64,000 nucleotides of DNA, from the NCBI GenBank assembly GCA_024277255.1, contig JAJRVQ010000126.1:16115-80114 (forward strand), in the 5' to 3' direction. The DNA comes from Acidobacteriota bacterium. GTDB taxonomy: Bacteria; Acidobacteriota; Thermoanaerobaculia; Multivoradales; SZUA-115. The first letter of the stretch is position 1; the number at the start of each line of letters is the position of its first letter. The position numbers were made by a program, and so were the translations under genes. Of this stretch, positions 9,053-16,748 are shown one piece after another. A model generated the notes under the pieces. It saw only the letters and a program-made list of their open reading frames with translations. It ran no database searches and was not told the DNA's origin.

Positions 9053-10684
9053 ATGAAGAACCGCAAGCGCCCTCAAGCGCCCGCCCACACGTGGGCTCCG
9101 TTCCGCGCTGACGAGCGCCCTCTTCGCCGTTTCTCCCCCCACGGCGAACATCGCCTCGCCCTGGCCTACGCCAACAGCTACCACGTCGGCATGTCGAGCC
9201 TCGGCTTTCAGCGCACCTACGAGCTGATCCATGGCCGGCCCGGTTGGAGTTGTGAGCGTTTCTTCACCGACGGCTCAGGCGCACCGCTCTCCGTGGAAAC
9301 CGACTCGCCGCTGAACAACTTCAAAGCCGTCGCCTTCTCCGTCTCCTTCGAGCAAGACTACATCCACCTGCTCCAGATGCTCGACCGTGCCGGCATCCCG
9401 CTACGCCGTAGCCAACGCACGCCGTGGGATCCATTGGTGGTGATGGGCGGCTCCTGCGCCGCGATCAATCCCCTTCCGATGGCTGACTTCATCGACCTCT
9501 TCGCGCTGGGTGCCGCCGAAAACATCCTTCCTGAACTCCTCGGCACCCTCGAAGCCGAGCCTCACCGCGGCACCTTGCTCGAACGGCTCGCCGCCACCCC
9601 CGGCTTCTTCGTTCCACAGCATCATGATCCTGAAGCACAAGATCTTGGCGCCGACCGCACGGGCTCCCCGCGCACCAAGCTCGACAAGCTGGAGCTGAGC
9701 GCGGAGCAAATGCGCACCCCCGGCCATCTGCCGGTCACCGCCATCGTCACCCCGCGCACCGAGTTCGCCAACAAGGCATTGATCGAAATGTCGCGCGGTT
9801 GCCCCGAGAAATGTCGCTACTGCTGGGCCACCTTCGGTATGGGCGTCTTCCGCTGGCACCCGACCGAGTACATCTTGGAGGCCATCGAGCGCGCTCGCAC
9901 CGTCACCGACCAGGTCGGCTTCGTCGCCACCGCGGTCGGCGATCACCCCGAGATCGAGAAGATCCTGTGGGAAGCCAACCGCCTTGGCATGCGCGCCGCC
10001 GTCTCTTCGATCCGCATCCCCGCCGTCACCGACGGCGTGCTCGCCGCCCTCCACGCCTCCGGCGACCGCTCGATCACCCTCGCCCCCGAAACCGGCAGGG
10101 ACAGCCTGCGCGCCAAGATGGGCAAGCCTCTCACCAATGCCCTCCTCCTCGACAAGATCCACCGCATCTTCGCCGCCGGCTTCACCCAGCTCAAGCTCTA
10201 CTTCATCGTCGGCCTGCCGGGCGAGACGATGGATGACGTGCAGGCCATCCTCGACCTCGCCGATGAGGCTCGCCAGCTCATGCTCCGCGAAGCCGCCAAG
10301 AGCGGTGTCATCGGCCACATTCATCTCGGTACCAACGTCCTCGTCCCCAAGCCCTACACCCCCTGGCAACGCGAGCCGATGGACGACGAGCACACTCTCA
10401 AGAAGAAGATCACCTTGCTCAACAAAGGCGTCGCCAAGATGGCCAACGTCTCCCTGGGCTCCGTCTCCGTCCGTCAAGCCATCTGGCAGACCTTCATCAG
10501 CCGAGCCGGCAGCGAGGCGAGCGAGCCGATTGAAAAGATGGCCCAAGGGATGTCCCTAAGCCAGGTGCTCAGAACTTACGAAGAGCAGATCCGGCCGGAA
10601 GTCTTCGAGAGATTCGAAGGCCACTGCCGCTGGCACTTCATGCAGCAGCGCACCGGCGCACTGGCGACGAAAGCCGCCAGCTGA
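9053..10684 (+). CDS. Radical SAM protein of the B12-binding TIGR03960-like type
   Basis: A 543-residue radical SAM enzyme. The iron-sulfur motif CxxxCxxC is Cys250, Cys254 and Cys257 in RGCPEKCRYCW. The N-terminal 200 residues contain the segment LALAYANSYHVGMSSLGFQ, characteristic of the B12-binding-like domain that precedes the radical SAM barrel in the TIGR03960/YgiQ-like group. The DUF2344 partner seen fused or adjacent in many relatives is absent here. The reaction is unknown; relatives may modify RNA or proteins. The ATG at 9053 is preferred because the family sequence begins shortly after it, although the frame is open to 8957. It converges on the acyl-CoA synthetase gene with only 3 bp between stops. 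Confidence 0.75.
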   Translation: MKNRKRPQAPAHTWAPFRADERPLRRFSPHGEHRLALAYANSYHVGMSSLGFQRTYELIHGRPGWSCERFFTDGSGAPLSVETDSPLNNFKAVAFSVSFEQDYIHLLQMLDRAGIPLRRSQRTPWDPLVVMGGSCAAINPLPMADFIDLFALGAAENILPELLGTLEAEPHRGTLLERLAATPGFFVPQHHDPEAQDLGADRTGSPRTKLDKLELSAEQMRTPGHLPVTAIVTPRTEFANKALIEMSRGCPEKCRYCWATFGMGVFRWHPTEYILEAIERARTVTDQVGFVATAVGDHPEIEKILWEANRLGMRAAVSSIRIPAVTDGVLAALHASGDRSITLAPETGRDSLRAKMGKPLTNALLLDKIHRIFAAGFTQLKLYFIVGLPGETMDDVQAILDLADEARQLMLREAAKSGVIGHIHLGTNVLVPKPYTPWQREPMDDEHTLKKKITLLNKGVAKMANVSLGSVSVRQAIWQTFISRAGSEASEPIEKMAQGMSLSQVLRTYEEQIRPEVFERFEGHCRWHFMQQRTGALATKAAS

Positions 10685-10687
10685 ACT

Positions 10688-12862
10688 CTACGCCGAATCG
10701 TCCGCAGAAGGCTCCACCCGGATTCGCACATCGAGCGCCACCGCTCGTCCGCCGCGCGGCGCCGCCAGGAAGGGGTTGATGTCCAGCTCGCGAATCCTCG
10801 GGTGGCGCTGAGCCAGCTGGGCCAGGCGCAAGAGAACTTCCACCAAGAGTTCCACGTCCGCGGGCGGCTCGCCGCGCACACCGTCGAGCAAGGCAACGCC
10901 ACGGATGCGACGGATCACATCTTTCGCCTCGGCGGCGGTCAGCGGGGTGACGGCGAAGCGCACGTCGCGCAACACCTCGACGTACTTGCCGCCGAGGCCG
11001 AACATCAACAGCGGACCGAAGCGCGGATCGGTCGAGATGCCAAAAATGACTTCATGGCCGGCTGCCCGAATCTGCTCCTGTACCAGGTAGCCACTCGGAG
11101 GATGACCGGCGGCGGTGAGGCGTTGGCGCATCGCGGCGATCTCCTGGCGCAACTCAGCCTCGTTGCCGATTCCGACCACCACCCCGCCCGAGTCGCTCTT
11201 GTGCACCAAATCCGGCGCATGCGCCTTGAGGACCACCGGATAGCCGAGTTCGGTAGCGGCGGCGAGCGCTGCTTCGGGCTCGGTGACCATCCGGCAGGGC
11301 ACCACCGGCACACCGTACAACTCGAGAACGCGGAAGGCGGCGCACGGATCCAGGTAGCCGCTCGCCGGTGCGGCGAGGATGTCGCGCACCTCGTCGTCGG
11401 GAACTTCGAACTCGATCGGGCTCTCATCGGCCGGCCGCCGCCGCCAGGTGGCGTAGCGCGACAACATCGCTAGAGCGCGGGCCGCCGGCTCGGGGAATCG
11501 GTATACCGGCGGCTGGTCGGTACGTCGCTGTACCTCCGCGTAGAATTCCTCCGTCGCCATGATCACCGCCAGCACCGGCTTACCGGCGCCCGCTCCCGCG
11601 TTCGCCGCCCGAACGCTCTCGTTGACCGCCTCCATCACGTCGCGCGGATCGCCGACCAGAGGCTTGACGTTGATCACCATCACCATGTCGACTTGGGCGT
11701 CGGCGAGCAGCACGGTGAGCGCCCGACCATAACCCGCGGCATCAGCCGAAGCGATCATGTCGATCGGGTTGCCGAAGCTCGCCTCCGGGGGCAGGAAACT
11801 GGCCAACTCGGCGCGCGTTGCCTCGCTCAGCGTTGCGATCTCCAAACCGAGGTTGACGCAGGCGTCCGTCGCCATGATTGCCGGCCCGCCGGCGTTGGTG
11901 AGGATCGCCACTCTCCGGCCTCGCGGCAATGGACAACGGTCGAGAGCGCGGGCGATGTCGAAGAGGTCGGCGATCGAGTTGGCCCGCACTACACCGCACT
12001 GCTCCAGAAAGGCGGAAACGGTGACGTCGGCTCCCGCCAAGGCGCCGGTATGGCTGGAAGCGGCGCGGGCACCTTCGGTGGTGCGCCCCGATTTGACGAT
12101 CAGAATCGGCTTCTTGCGCCCCACCCGCTTGGCGATCTCGGTGAAGTGGCGCGGGTTACCGAACGACTCGAGGTACATCGCGATCACCCGCGTGGCTTCG
12201 TCATTCTCCCAATACTCGAGCAAGTCGTTGCCTGAGACGTCCGCCTTGTTGCCGATCGAGACGAATTGGGTGAAGCCGATTCCGAGTTCTTCCGCCACGT
12301 TGAGAATCGCCACGCCCAGCGCCCCGGACTGGCTGACGAAACCGACCGAGCCGGCAGTGGCCGGGGTGGGAGCGAAGGTAGCATTCAAGCGCACTGATCG
12401 GTCGGCGTTGATCACTCCCATGCAATTGGGACCGATCATGCGCAGCCCCGCATCGCGTACCCGCTGGCAGATCCGCTCCTCTAGCCGCGCCCCCTCATCG
12501 CCGACTTCCGCGAAGCCGGCGGTAATCACCACCAAGCCGCGCACCCCTTTCGCGATCGCCTCTTCCACCACCCCCTCGATCACCGAACTGGGCACGGCGA
12601 TCACCGCCAGGTCGACGGGATCCGGCACCGCGGTCAAGCTCGGGTAGGCTTTGAGAGAGTGGATCGCTCCGCCATGCGGATTGATCGGAAAGACCGTGCC
12701 GGCGAACTCGTTGATCAGCAGGTTGTGGATCAGCGAGAAGCCAATCGAGTTGCGACGGCGCGAGGCTCCGACCACGGCAACCGAGCGGGGCGAAAAAACC
12801 GCGTCGAGCGAGGTCAGATCTTGGCTCAAGGAGGTTTCATCGCAGAGGTTCCGATCGCTCAA
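10688..12862 (-). CDS. ADP-forming acetate/acyl-CoA ligase, fused alpha-beta type
   Basis: A 724-residue protein combining both subunits of the ADP-forming acyl-CoA synthetase: CoA-binding Rossmann domain (about 12-145), two succinyl-CoA-ligase-like domains (about 150-460), and ATP-grasp domain (about 500-720). The phosphorylated histidine is His271 in SHTGALAG. The enzyme interconverts an acyl-CoA, ADP and phosphate with the acid, CoA and ATP, giving substrate-level ATP, or modifies acyl pools. I place the start at TTG 12862. It overlaps the ruvB stop in a TTGA arrangement with GGGGAG 6 nt upstream, and the family sequence begins there. The frame remains open to 13078, but those Arg-rich residues are antisense-like and out of place. 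Confidence 0.8.
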   Translation of the reverse strand: MSDRNLCDETSLSQDLTSLDAVFSPRSVAVVGASRRRNSIGFSLIHNLLINEFAGTVFPINPHGGAIHSLKAYPSLTAVPDPVDLAVIAVPSSVIEGVVEEAIAKGVRGLVVITAGFAEVGDEGARLEERICQRVRDAGLRMIGPNCMGVINADRSVRLNATFAPTPATAGSVGFVSQSGALGVAILNVAEELGIGFTQFVSIGNKADVSGNDLLEYWENDEATRVIAMYLESFGNPRHFTEIAKRVGRKKPILIVKSGRTTEGARAASSHTGALAGADVTVSAFLEQCGVVRANSIADLFDIARALDRCPLPRGRRVAILTNAGGPAIMATDACVNLGLEIATLSEATRAELASFLPPEASFGNPIDMIASADAAGYGRALTVLLADAQVDMVMVINVKPLVGDPRDVMEAVNESVRAANAGAGAGKPVLAVIMATEEFYAEVQRRTDQPPVYRFPEPAARALAMLSRYATWRRRPADESPIEFEVPDDEVRDILAAPASGYLDPCAAFRVLELYGVPVVPCRMVTEPEAALAAATELGYPVVLKAHAPDLVHKSDSGGVVVGIGNEAELRQEIAAMRQRLTAAGHPPSGYLVQEQIRAAGHEVIFGISTDPRFGPLLMFGLGGKYVEVLRDVRFAVTPLTAAEAKDVIRRIRGVALLDGVRGEPPADVELLVEVLLRLAQLAQRHPRIRELDINPFLAAPRGGRAVALDVRIRVEPSADDSA

Positions 12863-13884
12863 AAGAGACTCCCCGCGGTACCGACCGGCGGTGGGTAGCC
12901 AAGGTGCTCGTAGGCACGGCGGGTGGCCACTCGGCCGCGGGGCGTGCGCTGGATGAAGCCCTCCTGGATGAGGAAAGGTTCGTAGAGATCCTCCAGCGTG
13001 CCACGATCCTCTCCGACGGCGGCGGCGATGGCGGCGATCCCCGCCGGTCCGCCTCCGTAGTGTTCGATCAACGTACACAGGAGCTTGCGATCCAGTTCGT
13101 CGAAACCGAGTTCATCCACCTCCAACAGCGCCAACCCCTGCCGGGCCATGGGCTCGTCGATGACTCCGTCGCCCTCCACCTCGGCGAAGTCTCGCACTCT
13201 GCGCAACAGGCGGTTGGCAACTCGCGGAGTGCCCCGGCTGCGACTGGCGATCTCCATCGCGCCGGCCGGTTCGAGCGGAATCGACAACAACTCGGCCGAG
13301 CGATGAACGATCCGCGCCAGCTCCTCCGCACGATAGAAGTTCAACCGTTGAACGATCCCGAAGCGGGAGCGAAGCGGTGCGGTGATCATTCCAGCGCGGG
13401 TGGTGGCTCCGACCAGGGTGAAGCGGGGTAGGGGGTGGTGCAAGGTGCGAGCCGCAGGCCCTTGGCCGATGATCAGATCGATGTGGAAGTCTTCGAGCGC
13501 CGGATAGAGCACCTCCTCGACGGTAGCGCCCAAGCGATGGATCTCATCGATGAACAAGACCTCTCCCGGTTCCAGATTGGTCAGGATCGCCGCCAGGTCG
13601 CCCGCTTTCTCGATCACCGGCCCCGAGGTCGTGCGCAGCGGCACCCCCATCTCGCTGGCGATGATGTGGGCCAGCGTGGTCTTGCCCAGCCCCGGCGGAC
13701 CGAAGAGCAGCGCATGATCCAGAACCTCGCCCCGGCGCAGAGCGGCGCGGATAAAGACCCGGAGATTGTCGACCACCTTCTCCTGGCCGACGTACTCTTC
13801 CAGGTCGCGTGGCCGCAAGGTAACTTCTAGCCCAACCTCTTCTTCCAGCAATTCGGCGGAGGTGAGTGTGCGCTCAATCGGCAT
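12859..13884 (-). CDS. ruvB: Holliday junction branch-migration helicase RuvB
   Basis: A 341-residue AAA+ ATPase, the usual RuvB length. Walker A is GPPGLGKT (62-69), Walker B is DEIH, and a C-terminal winged helix carries the typical GYPP ending. With RuvA it drives branch migration during recombination repair. The ruvA gene is upstream on the same strand at 16149-16739. It is separated from ruvB by the TPR/sigma-like/micropeptide unit, so the usual ruvAB pair is split here. The downstream synthetase starts in a 4-bp overlap with the ruvB stop. Confidence 0.95.
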   Translation of the reverse strand: MPIERTLTSAELLEEEVGLEVTLRPRDLEEYVGQEKVVDNLRVFIRAALRRGEVLDHALLFGPPGLGKTTLAHIIASEMGVPLRTTSGPVIEKAGDLAAILTNLEPGEVLFIDEIHRLGATVEEVLYPALEDFHIDLIIGQGPAARTLHHPLPRFTLVGATTRAGMITAPLRSRFGIVQRLNFYRAEELARIVHRSAELLSIPLEPAGAMEIASRSRGTPRVANRLLRRVRDFAEVEGDGVIDEPMARQGLALLEVDELGFDELDRKLLCTLIEHYGGGPAGIAAIAAAVGEDRGTLEDLYEPFLIQEGFIQRTPRGRVATRRAYEHLGYPPPVGTAGSLF

Positions 13885-14018
13885 GGAGGGATTGTAGCCC
13901 GTGGGGAGAGATAGCCAACAAGGAAGTCTGACCTTGCCAGACGTTCAGCGCGCGGGCTAAGCGACACTGTCGGCGACGGCGCCGAGCGGCTTCTTCTACT
14001 TAGGAGTCCGTGGGTCTT

Positions 14019-15260
14019 CTAGCTAAGAGAGACCGCGTCCAGTTGCGACTTGGCCTGCCTCGGTTCGACCTGCAACTTCTCCAAGCGGGAACGAACCTGC
14101 TCGACCAAACTGAGGGTTGCCCGCTCCGCTTCGACAGCCTGACGAAAGAGGAGGAGAGCGGCCATCACGTCATCGTGCAACTCGCGCGACTCGAAGACGG
14201 GCAGGATCTCGATCACCAGCTGCTTCATGTCCGCTGTGCGCCCCTGGCGCGCATAGAGCAGCGCCAGATCCAGCGTGACTTCGGCGACCTGCAAACTGCG
14301 GTTGCAGCGCAGGAAACCTTGCCGAGCCACCAGAAAAGCCTGTTCGGCCCGCCAGTCGTTGCCGGTAGCCATCTCGATTCGCCCTTCGCACCAACGATGG
14401 CGAATGCGGCTGATCTCATGGCCGCTCAGGCCACTGAGAATCTGCCGAGCCTTTTGAAGAGCAGCCCGCGCTTCGGCGTAGCGGTGACAATCGAGAAGAA
14501 TCCAACTCAGATTCTCGGCAGCGAATAGAGCCAACTGAGGCTCAACCGCGACATCGATCAGTGACACTCCCATGCCCAGGCAAGCCAGCGCCTTCTCAGG
14601 CTCTCCTTCCAGGGTGTGAAGCGACGACATTTTGATCAGGGCACGACCTTGAAGATGGCAATCACCCACCTCGCCGAAAAGAACCAACGACTCTTGCTGG
14701 AGCTTCTTGCTTTCATCCAGACGATTCTGATCCTTGCGAAGCGACGCCGCCAAGCTCAGCAACCAGGCACGCTCTAGGGAATCTCCAGTTCCGCGCTCGA
14801 GATGCTCTTTGGCAACTACGAAGGCGGCATCGGCACCGCGGAAGTCGTCGAGGATTCGCCGAGCATTGCCGATCTGCCCCCAGCAGCGCGCCTTCAGATC
14901 TTCGACCGCACCTTGGCTATAGCGCGCCTCGGAGAGACTCCCTGCCACCACCAGTGCCAAGTTGGCGAGGGCCAGCGACTCGGCCGGCGCTTCGAATCCT
15001 TGCCGATGGCTTTCTACGACCAGCTGTTGACAGATGGCCAAAGTCTGGTACTTGAGGCTGTTTTTCGCCAGTAGGCTTCTACGACCCCGCGGAAGACGCA
15101 GCAGCTCCGAGGTCAGTCGACCAGCTTCCTGCCGCTCCAAATCCGCCACTTGCTGGAAGTGATCCAGCTCACTAGCGATGGTCTCAAAGGCACTCGCGTA
15201 AGGCGACTCCGGCCTCGACGGTTGCGCCTCTCGCGCACCTGGGTTCAACTCTCGAATCAT
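14019..15260 (-). CDS. TPR-repeat protein of an uncharacterised family
   Basis: A 413-residue, mostly helical protein with at least five degenerate tetratricopeptide repeats. The clearest are around the segments GQIGNARRILDDFRGADAA and HRYAEARAALQKARQIL. No signal peptide or membrane segment is visible, so it is probably cytoplasmic and binds a protein or peptide. The ATG at 15260 overlaps the stop of the sigma-like gene as ATGA, a typical coupling; an alternative ATG at 15275 would lengthen it by five residues. From memory, similar TPR proteins sit directly behind short sigma-like genes in Acidobacteriota. The function is unknown; it could be a partner or sensor for the sigma-like protein. 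Confidence 0.7.
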   Translation of the reverse strand: MIRELNPGAREAQPSRPESPYASAFETIASELDHFQQVADLERQEAGRLTSELLRLPRGRRSLLAKNSLKYQTLAICQQLVVESHRQGFEAPAESLALANLALVVAGSLSEARYSQGAVEDLKARCWGQIGNARRILDDFRGADAAFVVAKEHLERGTGDSLERAWLLSLAASLRKDQNRLDESKKLQQESLVLFGEVGDCHLQGRALIKMSSLHTLEGEPEKALACLGMGVSLIDVAVEPQLALFAAENLSWILLDCHRYAEARAALQKARQILSGLSGHEISRIRHRWCEGRIEMATGNDWRAEQAFLVARQGFLRCNRSLQVAEVTLDLALLYARQGRTADMKQLVIEILPVFESRELHDDVMAALLLFRQAVEAERATLSLVEQVRSRLEKLQVEPRQAKSQLDAVSLS

Positions 15261-15562
15261 CCCAGGCCATCCCACGGCTGTTGATCCTCAGCCGCTTCAA
15301 GAAGGGTGACGCATTTGCGTTCCAGAATTGCCAACAGCCAAGCCTGACGGTTGCGCACTGCTTCCCACTTCCACGCCAAGGCCTGCAAGGTCTCGCGCAG
15401 CAAACGCTCCGCTACCTTCGCCGGAACCTTGTGCAGCAAGAAAAGGTCCTCGATGCTGGGCCGCAACTCGCGAAGCAATGTCGCCAATGGGCCGACCGTC
15501 CGCTCCTCGTTTGAGCGGAAAATCCAATCGTAGTTGCTGTCGAAACCTCTGGTGGGAAGCAT
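15257..15562 (-). CDS. Short sigma-factor region-2-like protein
   Basis: A 101-residue helical protein. The segment from about residue 28 to 85 follows the pattern of sigma-70 region 2 in ECF-type factors: a LRPxIE start, AExLLxExLxAL, then KWExxRNxxAWLLAIL. No region 4 (the -35 binding helix-turn-helix) is present, so it cannot be a complete sigma factor. It could be a degenerate or specialised promoter-binding or anti-sigma-like protein. The gene is coupled to the TPR gene through a 4-bp overlap. The Shine-Dalgarno is weak, and a promoter-like site lies so close that the transcript could be nearly leaderless. Confidence 0.55.
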   Translation of the reverse strand: MLPTRGFDSNYDWIFRSNEERTVGPLATLLRELRPSIEDLFLLHKVPAKVAERLLRETLQALAWKWEAVRNRQAWLLAILERKCVTLLEAAEDQQPWDGLG

Positions 15563-15572
15563 GAGATCCGTA

Positions 15573-15602
15573 AGTATAGACGCAGAGCTACATCTTTGGC
15601 AA
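15573..15602 (-). promoter_or_regulatory. Promoter-like site for the sigma-like/TPR genes
   Basis: On the minus strand TTGCCA (15602-15597) and TATACT (15578-15573) are separated by 18 bp. The predicted transcription start would be near 15566, only a few nucleotides from the ATG at 15562, which would give an almost leaderless mRNA. Confidence 0.5.
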
Positions 15603-15630
15603 GCTCTGGATACAGCTCTCCCCTCAGACC

Positions 15631-15656
15631 TTCTTCTGGCGGCCGCCAGAAGAAGC
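15631..15656. promoter_or_regulatory. Perfect 26-bp palindrome, possible operator
   Basis: CTTCTTCTGGCGG is followed directly by its exact complement with no spacer. It lies 28 bp upstream of the -35 site that serves the sigma-like gene and downstream of the small peptide gene. There is no T-run on either side, so a terminator is less likely than a binding site for a dimeric regulator or an attenuating RNA hairpin. Confidence 0.55.
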
Positions 15657-15702
15657 GAGCGACTCGACCGGCCGGCGGGTCAGGATCAGCTAGGTTGCGG
15701 AT

Positions 15703-15798
15703 CTACCACTTGCCGTCTGGATCGGTGGCCAGCCCTCTCAGGACCAGGGTCATGATGAGATCTGCGGCGCTAGGAATGAGCGAGATGAGCTGAGGCAT
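15703..15798 (-). CDS. 31-residue hydrophobic micropeptide
   Basis: A small frame reading MPQLISLIPSAADLIMTLVL then RGLATDPDGKW. It has a good Shine-Dalgarno (AGGGAG, 7 nt before the ATG) and sits inside a transcript expected from the promoter at 15957-15985. Residues 3-20 are hydrophobic without an N-terminal basic cluster, and the last six residues are polar. This does not match a classical signal peptide. It could be a membrane-active peptide, a signalling peptide, or a translated leader controlling the downstream genes. An in-frame ATG at 15918 would add 40 residues but lacks a ribosome-binding site. Confidence 0.45.
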   Translation of the reverse strand: MPQLISLIPSAADLIMTLVLRGLATDPDGKW

Positions 15799-16148
15799 GG
15801 AAGTTCTCCCTTCCGTTCTGGCGGGTTGATTTACCCACCCCCGTTGATTGAGCGAGCCTAACGCCCGCATCCCATAGATCGACGTCTCTCCCACGGAACG
15901 GGGGAGAGAGCTGTCCATAATGATGGCCCGTCTTCCAGGCTTAGGGGTTGCCCGGAAGTATATTGGATATGTACAGATGTGTAAATAGGGTCAGGCATCC
16001 TACCGCGTCCCAAGTACAAAAGCCACAACAAAAGCCACACCTTTCACCTCACGGAAACCACCACCGCGAGAAAGCTTGCTCGCACAAGGTAAAGTTGCTT
16101 TCCAGCCCGTTGCCGTGGACAAAAAAGACTAGTGTCCCGCACGGACCT
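15799..16148. other. 350-bp intergenic region: leader and promoter
   Basis: No gene is seen apart from the upstream extension of the micropeptide frame. From 15798 to about 15950 it holds the probable leader of the minus-strand transcript, including a hairpin (CTCTCCC pairing with GGGAGAG around 15891-15913). The minus-strand promoter lies at 15957-15985. A tandem 12-bp repeat, ACAAAAGCCACA, occurs at 16016-16027 and 16028-16039. The stretch 15955-16045 is noticeably richer in A and T than its surroundings. Confidence 0.6.
15957..15985 (-). promoter_or_regulatory. Strong sigma-70-type promoter for the micropeptide unit
   Basis: On the minus strand TTTACA (15985-15980), a 17-bp spacer and TATACT (15962-15957) give five of six matches in each hexamer at ideal spacing. 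Transcription would start near 15950, leaving a leader of about 150 nt before the micropeptide ATG. Confidence 0.7.
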
Positions 16149-16739
16149 CTAAGCGCGTGAGAGACCCTTGAGGCTGGCGCGCAGCAGTTCGTGGAACTCC
16201 GCTTGCGGCAGTTCGCGGCGAGCGGCGGCAACCGCGCGGTCGGCGACCGCCTGTTTGTAGCCCAGGTTGAGCAATGCGGAGACGACATCGGTGTCACTCG
16301 GTTGCACCGAGGGTCCCGCTGCCAACCCTAGTTTCTTGACTCGGTCGCGCAACTCGACGACCATCCGCTCGGCGGTCTTTTTGCCGATACCCGGAATGGC
16401 GGTGAGGCGGGCGGCATCACCGGCTGCCAGCGCCGAAACCAGCTCTTCCGGCGCCACCCCGGAGAGAATCACCCGCGCCATTTTCGGGCCAATTCCACTC
16501 ACCGCGATCAGCTGTTCGAACAGTGTCTTCTCGTGCTCGGTCCAGAAACCATAGAGGGAAATCTCGCTCTCCCGCATGTGGGTGTGGATGAAGAGACCGA
16601 CCTCGGCGCCGCTCCCCTTGTTGTCAATCTCGTAGTAGGTCGAGAGCGATGTCTGCACCGTGTACCCCACCCCGCCCACGTCGAGGAGGGTGCTGTCGGG
16701 AGCGCACGAGATCGGCACTCCCTTGAGGTAGCCGATCAT
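16149..16739 (-). CDS. ruvA: Holliday junction DNA-binding protein RuvA
   Basis: A 196-residue protein of normal RuvA length beginning MIGYLKG, with the OB-fold N-terminal domain. Two helix-hairpin-helix motifs follow, the first in the AVSGIGPKMA region and the second in the AIPGIGKKTAERMV region. A small C-terminal domain contacts RuvB. RuvA tetramers bind four-way junctions and recruit RuvB. It starts 9 bp after the PpiD-like gene's stop, so it is probably transcribed with that gene. No ruvC is present in the window. Confidence 0.95.
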   Translation of the reverse strand: MIGYLKGVPISCAPDSTLLDVGGVGYTVQTSLSTYYEIDNKGSGAEVGLFIHTHMRESEISLYGFWTEHEKTLFEQLIAVSGIGPKMARVILSGVAPEELVSALAAGDAARLTAIPGIGKKTAERMVVELRDRVKKLGLAAGPSVQPSDTDVVSALLNLGYKQAVADRAVAAARRELPQAEFHELLRASLKGLSRA

Positions 16740-16748
16740 CCTTGAAAA

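Noticed and set aside
12863..13078. A longer N terminus for the acyl-CoA synthetase
   Set aside because: These residues are Arg-rich and lie inside ruvB. The TTGA overlap with a ribosome site gives the family's normal start.
16016..16039. Tandem 12-bp repeat ACAAAAGCCACA as an iteron origin
   Set aside because: There are only two copies, with no replication gene nearby. It is reported simply as part of the intergenic region.
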